Shown here: piece by piece, positions 50,129 to 58,969 of the stretch
Position numbering within the stretch: position 1 is the first letter of the stretch
How the letters are laid out: each line of letters begins with the position of its first letter
Made by a program: the position numbers and the translations under genes
The notes under the pieces: model-generated
What the model was told of the DNA's origin: nothing
The model's database searches: none
What the model saw: only the letters and a program-made list of their open reading frames with translations
Assembly (NCBI GenBank): GCA_040756745.1
Contig: JBFLYO010000003.1
Span: 62,001-126,000, forward strand
DNA length: 64,000 bases
DNA from: JBFLYO01 sp040756745
Lineage (GTDB): Bacteria > Bacteroidota > Ignavibacteria > UBA10030 > UBA6906
Reading direction: 5' to 3'

Positions 50129-51187
50129 ATGAAGACATCACGACGCACATTTCTCGGACGCGCCGCGGCGCTCGGTGCGGGCATAGTTGCTGAACGGATT
50201 TTCTCACGCCCTGCCGGGCTTGCAGCCCCTCCGCCGGCGGGCCCGCTGGTCATTGCTAGTGCAAACGGACTGGCTGCAGTGTCTCGTGCGATGGAGCTGA
50301 TCAGGCAAGGGAACAGCGCCCTTGACGGAGTGATTGCCGGCGTGAATATTGTCGAAGACGACCCCAACGATACAAGTGTTGGGTACGGGGGGCTTCCCAA
50401 TGAGGACGGTATTGTTGAACTTGATGCCGCGGTGATGCATGGTCCCAACCATACGGGGGGCGCCGTCGCGGCCCTCCGCAACATCAGAAGTCCATCAAAA
50501 GTGGCACGACTGGTGATGGAGCGCTCCGATCACGTGTTGCTGGTGGGCGAAGGAGCGCTCCGCTTCGCCAGGGCGCATGGATTCAAGGAAGAGAATCTGC
50601 TTACCAATCAGGCACGCGAGGCGTGGCTCAAATGGAAAGAGAGCCTGTCGACAAACGACGACTGGCTTCCTCCCCACCGCGACCAGGACAAGGATATCGG
50701 AGGGCTGTTTGAGCCCTTCTTTCGACATACGGGAACGATCCATTGCAGCGGGATTGATATGCATGGTAACATCTCGTGTGTTACGACGACGAGCGGACTG
50801 GCGTTCAAGATCCCGGGACGGGTCGGAGATTCCCCGATCCTGGGTGCCGGGTTGTACCTCGATAATGAGGTTGGTTCAGCGGGGTCGACCGGCCGGGGAG
50901 AGGCGAACCTCCTCAATTGCAGCAGCGTGATGGTCGTGGAGTATATGCGTCAGGGGAAATCCCCGGAAGAGGCATGCCTGCAGGCGTGCAAGCGGATCGC
51001 GGACCATCTCAAGGTCCGACGCCTTCAGGACGACAAAGGCCGTCCGGAGTTTAACGTGGTGTTCTACGCGCTCAACCGGAAGGGGGAATTCGGAAGCGCT
51101 GCAATCCGAGAGGGATCAAGCTTTGCCGTACACGATGGCTCGTCGGCGCGCATCCTTCCCTCGGCGTACCTCTACAAAAAGGCGTAA
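50129..51187 (+). CDS. Tat-exported Ntn-hydrolase asparaginase (glycosylasparaginase type)
   Basis: Start ATG 50129 has AGGAG 6 bases upstream. The 352-residue protein begins with a Tat signal (SRRTFLGRAAALGAG). SVGYGGLPNEDGIVELDAAV and GAVAALRNIRSPSKVAR fit the N4-(beta-N-acetylglucosaminyl)-L-asparaginase family. Self-cleavage is expected before Thr203 in HTGTIHCSG, the nucleophile. It would remove asparagine from glycopeptides or act on isoaspartyl peptides. The GH5-like gene follows after 7 bases. Confidence 0.9.
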   Translation: MKTSRRTFLGRAAALGAGIVAERIFSRPAGLAAPPPAGPLVIASANGLAAVSRAMELIRQGNSALDGVIAGVNIVEDDPNDTSVGYGGLPNEDGIVELDAAVMHGPNHTGGAVAALRNIRSPSKVARLVMERSDHVLLVGEGALRFARAHGFKEENLLTNQAREAWLKWKESLSTNDDWLPPHRDQDKDIGGLFEPFFRHTGTIHCSGIDMHGNISCVTTTSGLAFKIPGRVGDSPILGAGLYLDNEVGSAGSTGRGEANLLNCSSVMVVEYMRQGKSPEEACLQACKRIADHLKVRRLQDDKGRPEFNVVFYALNRKGEFGSAAIREGSSFAVHDGSSARILPSAYLYKKA

Positions 51188-51194
51188 GGCCATC

Positions 51195-52712
51195 ATGATC
51201 GATGCCCCTCAATGGCCACGGATCGTCGCATGGGTAATCCTCACTGCAGCCGTGATGTCATGGCCATCCCCCGCCCAATTCGTCGCCCGCCAGGGAAATG
51301 GGCTTGCGGTCAACGGTCGTCCGTTCCGATTCCTGGGGGGTAACGCGTACTACCTTGCTTCGTCAGCAGCGAGGGGGGACACGGCGTCGGTGGCTGAAGT
51401 GTTCGCGATGGCGCAGGGGCTCCGCATGACCGTGGTCCGGACTTGGGCGTTCAACGACGGGGCGGACAGCCTTGATTCGGCCGTCATCCAATACCGGCCC
51501 GGCGTGTTCAACGAGACGGCGCTTCGGGGGCTCGATCGTGTGCTCTGCATGGCGGCACGGTACGGGATACGACTCATCCTCCCGCTCGTGAACAGCTGGG
51601 ATGAGTTTGGAGGGATGAACCAGTACGTCCGCTGGCTTGGCGCAGTGCAACAGGTACAACCGGGAAACGTCCCGTCGGAGATTGTCAGGGGTGAAGAAGG
51701 GAGGCAGTATCGCCGGTTCGTGTCAACGACGGCTGCACACGATGATTTCTACTACAACCCGACCATCCGGTCGTGGTTTGAAAACTACGCCGCGATGCTC
51801 GTCAACCGGGTCAATAGCTGCACCGGCCGCACCTACCGGGATGACACCACGATTGCTGCATGGGAACTGGCGAACGAACCGAGGTCGTCCGACAAGACCG
51901 GCCGCCTGGTGCGGGACTGGCTGGACGTCATGGGGAGCTGGATGCAGGCGCTCGATCCCAACCATCTCGTAGGGAGCGGTGAAGAGGGTTTTGATGTCAC
52001 AGCGATGCCGTACCGCCAGGAGGCATACGGGGGACAGGACTGGATGTTTGACGGGACTGCGGGGATCTCATTCTCATTGAATGTCCAGTCACCGTTGCTT
52101 GACTTTGCCTCCGTTCATTTGTATCCTGCATCGTGGGGCATTCCCGGCGGCGCAGGGGGCGACTGGATCAGAGATCATCTGCGCATTGCATCGTCGTCGG
52201 GAACGCCGCTCGTCATAGGGGAGTTTGGCGTGCGCGCGCTGCAGGTTGCGACATACGATAGCTGGCTTGCAACGGCGACGTACGATGGTGCTGCCGGGGC
52301 TCTGGCCTGGCAGTTGCTTACTGCCGGACGCACCGATCCCGAAGGCTATGGGTTCCGGTGTCCCGACGCGGTCTGTTCTGTTCTCCGAGCATACGGCGGG
52401 ACTCTTGCGGGTGACCCGGGGCAGATTCCCCTTCCTACATCCCTCCTTCTCCGCCAGAATTACCCGAACCCTTTCAACGGCCAGACGACGATCGCCTATG
52501 CACTGCCGTACCAGGCGCACGTCGTACTCGACGTCTGGACCGCTACGGGGGAGCATTGTGCAACACTGGTTGATGGTGTCCAGGGGGCGGGGGAACGGAA
52601 GGAACTCCTTGAAGCGCGGGGACTGGCGAGCGGTGCGTATTTCTATCGACTGCGTGTCGGTGGAACCGGGGGAGCGTTTTCCGCCACGCGGAGATTGATC
52701 GTTCTCCACTAA
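51195..52712 (+). CDS. GH5-like glycoside hydrolase with T9SS sorting domain
   Basis: Start ATG 51195 follows TAAGG. The 505-residue protein has a signal peptide and a TIM-barrel catalytic part. The acid/base Glu228 is in WELANEPRSSD and the nucleophile Glu343 in VIGEFGVRA, resembling beta-mannanases of GH5. The C-terminal 80 residues (LLRQNYPNPFNGQTTIAYAL to the end) are a T9SS type A sorting domain, so it should be secreted or surface-attached. Substrate beta-mannan is a guess. Confidence 0.85.
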   Translation: MIDAPQWPRIVAWVILTAAVMSWPSPAQFVARQGNGLAVNGRPFRFLGGNAYYLASSAARGDTASVAEVFAMAQGLRMTVVRTWAFNDGADSLDSAVIQYRPGVFNETALRGLDRVLCMAARYGIRLILPLVNSWDEFGGMNQYVRWLGAVQQVQPGNVPSEIVRGEEGRQYRRFVSTTAAHDDFYYNPTIRSWFENYAAMLVNRVNSCTGRTYRDDTTIAAWELANEPRSSDKTGRLVRDWLDVMGSWMQALDPNHLVGSGEEGFDVTAMPYRQEAYGGQDWMFDGTAGISFSLNVQSPLLDFASVHLYPASWGIPGGAGGDWIRDHLRIASSSGTPLVIGEFGVRALQVATYDSWLATATYDGAAGALAWQLLTAGRTDPEGYGFRCPDAVCSVLRAYGGTLAGDPGQIPLPTSLLLRQNYPNPFNGQTTIAYALPYQAHVVLDVWTATGEHCATLVDGVQGAGERKELLEARGLASGAYFYRLRVGGTGGAFSATRRLIVLH

Positions 52713-52740
52713 ACCGGAGTGTGTACCAGCGCGGAGGTGG

Positions 52741-54690
52741 ATGGTTTCTTTGTTACAACGTCTCACACTCACCATACTGCTTGTACTGCCCGCTGCTGTC
52801 CGGGCGCAGGAATTTCGCGTCGATACGCTCGCGCGCGGCCCGCAGATACAGCTTCCGTCCTCGATCGCTTTCATCCCGCATACCGAGGGCGCGTTCCTCT
52901 TCACGGAGAAGAGCGGACGGGTGCGCCTGTACGATGGAGGCCTTCGTGCTTCTCCGTTCCTGACGCTCCCGGTTGACGACGAAGGAGAGCAGGGCCTGAT
53001 GGGCGTTGCGGTCCATCCGGAGTATCCCGATTCTCCCTATGTCTACGTGTATTACGTGCGCGCGCTCGACCGTGCGGGCATCCTCGAACGCTACGAAGAC
53101 CAGAACGGAACGGCCGCTGCGCCCTACCAGATGCTGTTCATCCCGCGACGCGACGAGGCCATGGGGAACAACGGAGGGAAGATGGCCTTCGGACTGGACG
53201 GGAAGCTCTATCTGGCGGTTGGTGACCATGCATTTAAGCCCTCGAACGCACAGGACACGCTCGGGGGGAGAAACCTGCGGGGGAAGATCCTGCGGTTGAA
53301 TCCCGACGGGTCGATCCCCTCCGATAACATCCTGCCACGGCGGGCCTTCTGGTCCATTGGTCACCGCAATCCCGGTGGACTTTCATTCGATCCGGCGACG
53401 GGGGTGCTTTATGTGACGGAGGGGGGGGCGCAGCACATTAACGAAATCGTTGCCGTTCCAGAGGGAGCAAATCTCGGCTGGCCGTCGCGACGGCCCGGCC
53501 TGTTCGGCCGCGGCGAGGCGCCCGTCGTGCTCTATGCCGCGGGGCGCACTGAACCGCCCCCGGGATTGACGGGGATTGCGGTCTACCGCTCCAATGTCTT
53601 CCCGGCGCTCAGGGGAACAATTCTGTTCGCGGGCAACGTGACGCCCCTGCTCTGGGCCGGGAGGTTTACGGCGGGAGGCGATTCGCTGATTGCGGAACCG
53701 ATCTACCGTTCCAACACTGGCTTTTCTGATGTGCAGGTGGGCCCCGACGGACTCATCTATCTTGCTGTTGGCCCGTACCAGGGGAGCCGCATCCTCCGGT
53801 TATCGCCGATCCCGCCGGCGTTCACCGGTGATCCTCCCCCCAGCGCAACGCAAGGGATCGAGTATACCTACGCCGCGACATGGACTGGCACCAGGCCAGA
53901 TCTGGAGGTTCTCGCCGGTCCTGAAGGGATGACCCTCGACACGGCGAGCGCCACGCTCCACTGGAAGCCGACGAACGCGCAGGCACTCGAGGGGATGCAC
54001 ACCGTCACCCTCCGTGCACACAACGGGGCGGGGTGGGCCGACCGCCGCTTCACCATCAACGTTTACAACGTCAACGACCCACCGTCGCCGTTCTCCCTTA
54101 TCGCGCCGGCTGACGGGAGCGACCTGCGGTTTCCCGGAGAGGATCCGGTCGTGATACTCCGGTGGAGCACGTCGACCGATCCGGACGGCGACTCGCTGAC
54201 GTACGCCGTCGATCTGGACACAACCGCGCTGTTCGACAGTCCGCTGCGCATGCATGTCATCGCGGGAAGCACAGACTCGCTCCGCGTGAAACTGTCTCCC
54301 GTCAGCCGGTCGTACTTCTGGAGAGTCTCCGCATCCGACGGTAGTCTCGCGACTGCCAATTTCCCCGGACCCGCTCACCTTTCCATCGTTGTCACCCGCT
54401 TCCTCGTGCGGGAGAAAGTCCCGCACGTGGAGTCGGTGCTCGAGCAGAATTTCCCCAATCCGTTCAATCCGAGCACAAGCATCAAATACGTGCTCCCGCG
54501 CGCCGGGTACGTGCGGTTGTCGGTGTTCAATCTCCTGGGACAGGAGGTGGCGCGGCTGGTGGACGGGACGCAGGAGGAAGGGACATACGAGATCGGGTTT
54601 ACGCAGACCAATCTCCCCAGCGGCATCTATTTCTACCGCCTGGTCGCGCCCGGATACGCCGAGACGAAGAAGATGGTGATTACGAGGTAG
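52741..54690 (+). CDS. Sugar dehydrogenase (PQQ, GSDH family) with T9SS sorting domain
   Basis: The 649-residue protein has a signal peptide, then a six-bladed beta-propeller of glucose/sorbosone dehydrogenases (GLMGVAVHPEYPDSPYVYVY, GNNGGKMAFGLDGKLYLAVG, FWSIGHRNPGGLSFDPATG). Ig/cadherin-like segments follow (GIEYTYAATWTG, DPDGDSLTYAVDLD), then a T9SS sorting domain ending ETKKMVITR. It would oxidise sugars outside the cell with pyrroloquinoline quinone; cofactor use is inferred. GGAGG lies only 3 bases before the ATG, so the true start might be the TTG at 52750. Confidence 0.85.
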   Translation: MVSLLQRLTLTILLVLPAAVRAQEFRVDTLARGPQIQLPSSIAFIPHTEGAFLFTEKSGRVRLYDGGLRASPFLTLPVDDEGEQGLMGVAVHPEYPDSPYVYVYYVRALDRAGILERYEDQNGTAAAPYQMLFIPRRDEAMGNNGGKMAFGLDGKLYLAVGDHAFKPSNAQDTLGGRNLRGKILRLNPDGSIPSDNILPRRAFWSIGHRNPGGLSFDPATGVLYVTEGGAQHINEIVAVPEGANLGWPSRRPGLFGRGEAPVVLYAAGRTEPPPGLTGIAVYRSNVFPALRGTILFAGNVTPLLWAGRFTAGGDSLIAEPIYRSNTGFSDVQVGPDGLIYLAVGPYQGSRILRLSPIPPAFTGDPPPSATQGIEYTYAATWTGTRPDLEVLAGPEGMTLDTASATLHWKPTNAQALEGMHTVTLRAHNGAGWADRRFTINVYNVNDPPSPFSLIAPADGSDLRFPGEDPVVILRWSTSTDPDGDSLTYAVDLDTTALFDSPLRMHVIAGSTDSLRVKLSPVSRSYFWRVSASDGSLATANFPGPAHLSIVVTRFLVREKVPHVESVLEQNFPNPFNPSTSIKYVLPRAGYVRLSVFNLLGQEVARLVDGTQEEGTYEIGFTQTNLPSGIYFYRLVAPGYAETKKMVITR

Positions 54691-54697
54691 AAAAGGA

Positions 54698-54848
54698 GCA
54701 GATCGAGATTGAGATCAAGGATAAGGGGAAGAGCAGGGTAAGGTTAAGGAATGAAGCAGGGTAAGGTTGAGGGATGAAGTCACGATCAATGTCGCCCTTA
54801 CCCTTAACCTCGATCTCGACCTCAATCTCGATCTAAATCTCAATCTGC
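54698..54848. repeat. Hexamer arrays in inverted orientation
   Basis: The left arm (54698-54778) has ATCGAG, ATTGAG and ATCAAG units that pass into GGTAAGG/TTAAGG units. The right arm (54794-54848) has CCCTTA units followed by ATCTCG-like units. The arms are largely complementary and could form a long hairpin between two convergent genes. Confidence 0.8.
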
Positions 54849-54850
54849 TT

Positions 54851-55456
54851 CTAGAACGTTATCCCCACCGTTGCAATCGGTACCTGCGACGTTGTTTCCC
54901 CTTCAGTGAAGATCCAGGTGATTCGCACCTCGCCGAACAGGGTCAGTCCGCCGAGCTTAATATCGGTACCAACACCGCCGTTGGCGAGCGCCCGCGTTTC
55001 ATCGTTCATCTTGGGGATGCTGCCAACCGGCTGGCCGTTGAACTTAACGGTCGTCTCCGTAATGCCGATCCTCGCGACGCCGCCCCCGCCCGTGAGATAC
55101 ACACTGATCACCGGAAGCGGGAGAAGGGCCCACTTCAGATTCGCCTGTCCGGAGATAATGTTGATGCGCCCCCCCTCGAGAGTAAACGACGAGGCAAGCT
55201 GACCCGCGAGCTTCGCGATAAGTGCGGTATACTTGTCCCGGTCCGGCGCGATGGTCACATAATCCGCCGAGAGCCGGAAGCTGATGATGGCTGCACTGAC
55301 GTCGAGATGAACGCCGCCGCCGTACCCCAGCCCATAAATATCGCTCATCTCTGCCGGCGCATTCAGGTTTGTGACGTCCCCATGGATCCCGAAACCAACT
55401 TGGGCCGACGCTGTGGCCGCAATCAGCAGCGCGCAACAAAGGATGATGTGTCGCAT
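54851..55456 (-). CDS. Small exported beta-barrel protein
   Basis: The 201-residue protein has a signal peptide (ILCCALLIAATASAQ) and a pattern of alternating beta strands with Gly turns (GLGYGGGVHLDVSAAIISFR, SVYLTGGGGVARIG). It ends in an amphipathic strand with terminal Phe (VPIATVGITF), typical of 8-strand outer-membrane barrels. The function is unknown. It faces the PQQ dehydrogenase gene across the inverted hexamer arrays and is followed upstream by a heptamer array. Confidence 0.75.
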   Translation of the reverse strand: MRHIILCCALLIAATASAQVGFGIHGDVTNLNAPAEMSDIYGLGYGGGVHLDVSAAIISFRLSADYVTIAPDRDKYTALIAKLAGQLASSFTLEGGRINIISGQANLKWALLPLPVISVYLTGGGGVARIGITETTVKFNGQPVGSIPKMNDETRALANGGVGTDIKLGGLTLFGEVRITWIFTEGETTSQVPIATVGITF

Positions 55457-55469
55457 GAGACCCCCGAGG

Positions 55470-55509
55470 GAGAGTTGTGAGTGAAGAGTGATGAGTTATG
55501 AGTGATAGG
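55470..55509. repeat. Degenerate heptamer array (ATGAGTG type)
   Basis: GAGAGTT, GTGAGTG, AAGAGTG, ATGAGTT and ATGAGTG follow one another at 7-base spacing, upstream of the leftward barrel gene. Confidence 0.75.
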
Positions 55510-55625
55510 GCGAACTACGACAGCACGCAACATCGATGGAGAGAATGTAACGCGAATTTGGATGGCTTGCAATAAGAACTTACCCGCCTCTCCCCGTGTT
55601 ATACGCTAACAAAAAGGGGGATATC

Positions 55626-57086
55626 GTGAAGACCATCGGAAAAAGGCTTATCGGAGGGGCTACGCTCATCCTCGCGGCATGTGTGCAAGGCCTCGCACAG
55701 GGGGGGCTGCTGGTGAATGCGTTCCCAAACCTTTCGTTCACCCAGCCGGTACTACTGACCCACGCCGGTGACGGGACGGACAGGATATTCGTCGTCCAGC
55801 AGACGGGACAGATCTACCAGTTTCCCAACGATTCTTCCGCATCATCGTTGAAGCTGTTCCTCAATATCCAGAACAAGCTCAGCGCTCTCGGGGCCGAAGA
55901 AGGACTTCTCGGGCTTGCCTTCCATCCAAACTACACGACGAACGGCTACTTCTACGTCAACTACACGGCGCCGAACCCCCTCCGGACGGTCGTTGCGCGC
56001 TACAGGGTCTCGCAGAGCGATCCCGACAAGGCCGATACGACGTCGGCATTCATCATCATCGAAATTAACCAGCCGGCATCAAATCACAACGGCGGAAATG
56101 TTGTCTTTGGGCCGGATGGGTATCTGTATATCGGGATGGGCGATGGTGGGTCGGGGAACGATCCGAACAACAACGGACAAAACCTAAGCGTGCTGCTGGG
56201 GAAGATGCTGCGCATCGACGTGAACGACACGACGGCGACAACTCACTACAGGATACCACCGGACAATCCCTTCGCAGGGAACGTCCTCGGCTGGCGCGAG
56301 GAAATCTGGGCGTATGGTTTCAGGAATCCGTGGCGGTGGAGCTTTGCGCCCGTGACGGGAGATCTCTGGGTCGGCGACGTGGGACAGGTGACGCGTGAAG
56401 AGGTAGATGTTGTGGTAAAAGGAGGCAACTATGGCTGGAAGATCATGGAAGGGTTCATCTGCCGGCCGCCGACGACGGGATGTGACACAACAGGATTGAT
56501 CCTCCCGGTCATCGACTACGACCACACGCTTGGAGGCGCGGTCACCGGGGGCTATATCTATCGCGGTCGCCGGCGGCCCGACCTCGTGGGCGTGTACATC
56601 TACGCGGACTATGAGTCAGGGAGGATCTGGAAGCTCCGGTACTCCGGAGGGATGGTGTCCGACTGGAGCCAGCTCGACGATACGCAGTTGCTCATCTCTT
56701 CGTTTGGTGAAGACCAGGACGGTGAGCTCTACCTCTGCAGTTACGTCGAGGCCGCCACGTCCGCGATCTACCGGTTCGCCCAGGTGCCGGTATCCGTGCC
56801 GGTCATGTCCCCCACTCGACCTGCAGCGTTTGCACTTGAGCAGAATTTCCCGAACCCGTTCAACCCTGAAACGGAAATCCATTATCAGGTCTCTGAGCCG
56901 TCGCATGTCCGGCTTGAAGTCTTCGACGTCCTCGGGAAAAGAGTGGCGACGCTTGTCGACGGGATGAAAAGCCCGGGTCGCTATGCGACAGTCTGGCGGG
57001 GAGGGGGGAGCGCGAGCGGAGTCTATCTGTACCGCCTGACCTGGAGCGGAGGAGCGCTCACGCGTTCAATGGTGCTGGCTCGCTGA
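55626..57086 (+). CDS. Second PQQ-type sugar dehydrogenase with T9SS sorting domain
   Basis: Start GTG 55626 has AGGGGG about 7 bases upstream, better than the ATG at 55596. The 486-residue protein has a signal peptide (LILAACVQGLAQ) and a GSDH-type propeller: RIFVVQQTGQIYQF, GLLGLAFHPNYTTNGYFYVN, HNGGNVVFGPDGYLYIGMGD, IWAYGFRNPWRWSF. A T9SS sorting domain (EQNFPNPFNPETEIHY onward) follows directly. It is closer to the Aldose/HHIP-like branch than the protein at 52741. It probably oxidises sugars at the cell surface. Confidence 0.88.
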   Translation: MKTIGKRLIGGATLILAACVQGLAQGGLLVNAFPNLSFTQPVLLTHAGDGTDRIFVVQQTGQIYQFPNDSSASSLKLFLNIQNKLSALGAEEGLLGLAFHPNYTTNGYFYVNYTAPNPLRTVVARYRVSQSDPDKADTTSAFIIIEINQPASNHNGGNVVFGPDGYLYIGMGDGGSGNDPNNNGQNLSVLLGKMLRIDVNDTTATTHYRIPPDNPFAGNVLGWREEIWAYGFRNPWRWSFAPVTGDLWVGDVGQVTREEVDVVVKGGNYGWKIMEGFICRPPTTGCDTTGLILPVIDYDHTLGGAVTGGYIYRGRRRPDLVGVYIYADYESGRIWKLRYSGGMVSDWSQLDDTQLLISSFGEDQDGELYLCSYVEAATSAIYRFAQVPVSVPVMSPTRPAAFALEQNFPNPFNPETEIHYQVSEPSHVRLEVFDVLGKRVATLVDGMKSPGRYATVWRGGGSASGVYLYRLTWSGGALTRSMVLAR

Positions 57087-57095
57087 AAAACGGGA

Positions 57096-57115
57096 GCGGG
57101 AGGTAAACCTCCCGC
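57096..57115. terminator. Hairpin between convergent genes
   Basis: GCGGGAGG and CCTCCCGC form an 8-bp stem around TAAA, just after the PQQ dehydrogenase stop. On the minus strand the hairpin is followed by TCCCGTTTTT, so it may also end the leftward gene at 57148. Confidence 0.65.
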
Positions 57116-57147
57116 GTTCTCTCCCTGCACCTTGGCGTAGGAGAGGT

Positions 57148-57564
57148 TTACTTCTGCCCCTTCTCTTCCTTCATCTTCTCCATCTTCTTCATCTTCTCCG
57201 CTTTCTTATCCATCTTCTCCGCTTCGATCCCCGTCGTATCGGCCTTCGTTTCCATCTTGTCGGCCTTCATCTGCTTGTGTTCCCCCTTCTTTTCCATCTT
57301 CTCGCCGGTCTTCTCCATCATCTTTCCCCTCTTCTCCTTTCCGACTTTCTCCATCTTTTCCCCCTGCTTCTGCATCTTCTCGCCGGCTTTCTCCATCTTC
57401 TCGCCCTTATGCTCCTTGTGCTCGACCTTTTTCCCCAACGTTTCGGCCGCTTTCTCCACCTTCTCTTCCTTCTTCTCCTCCTTCTTCTCCTCCTGCGCGT
57501 AAACGCTCACCTGAGCGCCCACGAACGCACACACGAGGATCGCGACGCCGATCAACTTCTTCAT
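57148..57564 (-). CDS. Secreted Lys/Glu/Met-rich low-complexity protein
   Basis: Start ATG 57564 has AGGAG 8 bases upstream; the longer frame to 57645 is non-coding in style. The 138-residue product has a signal peptide (LIGVAILVCAFVGAQVSVYA). The mature part is almost wholly Lys, Glu, Met and Gly, with repeated GEKMEKxGEKM and EKMxKK units. It would form charged, mostly helical rods. It contains no cysteine. Histidine and glutamate could bind metals, but no function can be named. Confidence 0.75.
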   Translation of the reverse strand: MKKLIGVAILVCAFVGAQVSVYAQEEKKEEKKEEKVEKAAETLGKKVEHKEHKGEKMEKAGEKMQKQGEKMEKVGKEKRGKMMEKTGEKMEKKGEHKQMKADKMETKADTTGIEAEKMDKKAEKMKKMEKMKEEKGQK

Positions 57565-57712
57565 GACAGCTTCTCCTATGATGATATTTGGTTGGGATGT
57601 CGTGAAAAGTGGCAGGAATGTACCCACCCGTCCTCCGAAAATCAATATATCAGGGATGAAATTTTGTTAATCCCCTAAGATCCGTTTTGTCAATGGGTTG
57701 GAAAATCCCCCG

Positions 57713-58945
57713 TCAGCGGCTTCGCTTGATCACGACGATCGTCTTATCGTCGGAATATTCGATGAGTCGGTTATGCATCTGGACCTCCTCGATGATGTGC
57801 TGGCAGATCTCACGCGGCGACCTGTTCCTGTACTGCTTGAGGGCGTTGATCAGCCGATGGTCGCCGAACATCTCCCGGTTCTCGTCTGAAGCCTCCACGA
57901 TCCCGTCAGTGTACATCAGCAGCACGTCTCCCCGTTGCATGATGGTGAACTCGGTGCGGTACTTCTCGTTAGGAAACGGGCCGATGATCTGTCCCGTGGC
58001 GGGAAGCCGCTCCGTCTCGCCGGTAACGGCGCGCAGGAGAATGGGGTTGGGATGGCCGGCGTTGACATAGGAGACCAGGCCGTTATCGGAATCGACGAAC
58101 TCGGTGTAGAGCATGGAGATGAAATGCTCCGCCGTGAACGTGCGGTGCACAAGCCGGTTCAGGCGGGCCATCAGGGTCGACATCTTCGTCTGATATTCCA
58201 CCCCCATCCTGAGGGCGCCCGAAGCGTACAGTGCCTGCGCAGCGGCCGACAACCCCTTGCTGGCCGCATCCGCGACGACGACGCCCAGCCGATCCTTATC
58301 ATCGCTCGCCTGAAGGTAATCGAAGAAGTCCCCTCCGACGATGCGTTCCGACAGCGAGATGCCGTACAGGTCATAATTGAAGAACTTCAACTCATGCGCC
58401 GGCAGGATGCTGCGCTGGATCTCCCGGGCCTGGTCGAGGTCGCGCTCCAGCTCCCGCGTCTTCGTTTCGGTCCGGCGACTGCGGAGGGCCGACGTCAGCG
58501 CCGCGCCGAGGATATTGAGCGCATACTGCATGTCGCGCTTCAGGTACTCGGCGTTGATTGCAATGACGTACTGATAGAGGGTGTACCCTTTCCACGGAAT
58601 CTTTTCGCCAACGCCCGTTGCCGAGTAGTGGGTGATACCCCGCTGGCGGAGGTACCTGTTTGTCTCGGTGCTGACGATCGTCCCCTTCCGGTCGAGCTGG
58701 AGGAACATGGGGTAATCGGACACGCGGAGCCGGAAGTTCTTCCGAATTTCCTCGATCTCGCCATACTGGCGCAGGAGCCGGTAGGTGCCCGATGACGGCT
58801 CGAGCTTCCAGATCCTTCCCCCCTTGATGGGGATCTCCTCGTTCACAATGATCTGCTCCAGCACGTGGCCGAGCAGTTGTTCCTCCGTGCGGAACTTTAC
58901 TTCCCCGAGAAGCTTGATAGTACGATAGAGCTTATGCTGGTCCAT
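57713..58945 (-). CDS. SpoIIE/RsbU-type PP2C phosphatase with GAF-like domain
   Basis: The 410-residue protein has an N-terminal GAF-like region (about 1-150) and a PP2C-type phosphatase domain (about 190-405). Metal-binding motifs are visible: RIVGGDFFDYL, VVADAASKGLSAA and LLMYTDGIVEASDENREMF. Between them lies the linker helix LERDLDQAREIQRSILP, usual in this family. Such enzymes dephosphorylate anti-sigma antagonists in partner-switching systems; no STAS or anti-sigma gene is nearby. Confidence 0.9.
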   Translation of the reverse strand: MDQHKLYRTIKLLGEVKFRTEEQLLGHVLEQIIVNEEIPIKGGRIWKLEPSSGTYRLLRQYGEIEEIRKNFRLRVSDYPMFLQLDRKGTIVSTETNRYLRQRGITHYSATGVGEKIPWKGYTLYQYVIAINAEYLKRDMQYALNILGAALTSALRSRRTETKTRELERDLDQAREIQRSILPAHELKFFNYDLYGISLSERIVGGDFFDYLQASDDKDRLGVVVADAASKGLSAAAQALYASGALRMGVEYQTKMSTLMARLNRLVHRTFTAEHFISMLYTEFVDSDNGLVSYVNAGHPNPILLRAVTGETERLPATGQIIGPFPNEKYRTEFTIMQRGDVLLMYTDGIVEASDENREMFGDHRLINALKQYRNRSPREICQHIIEEVQMHNRLIEYSDDKTIVVIKRSR

Positions 58946-58969
58946 GGATTTGCAGAGATGAGAAACGGG

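Noticed and set aside
57277..57678. Plus-strand frames rich in Leu and Phe (also 57257-57502)
   Set aside because: Mirror image of the Lys/Glu-rich secreted protein, which has a signal peptide and ribosome site on the minus strand.
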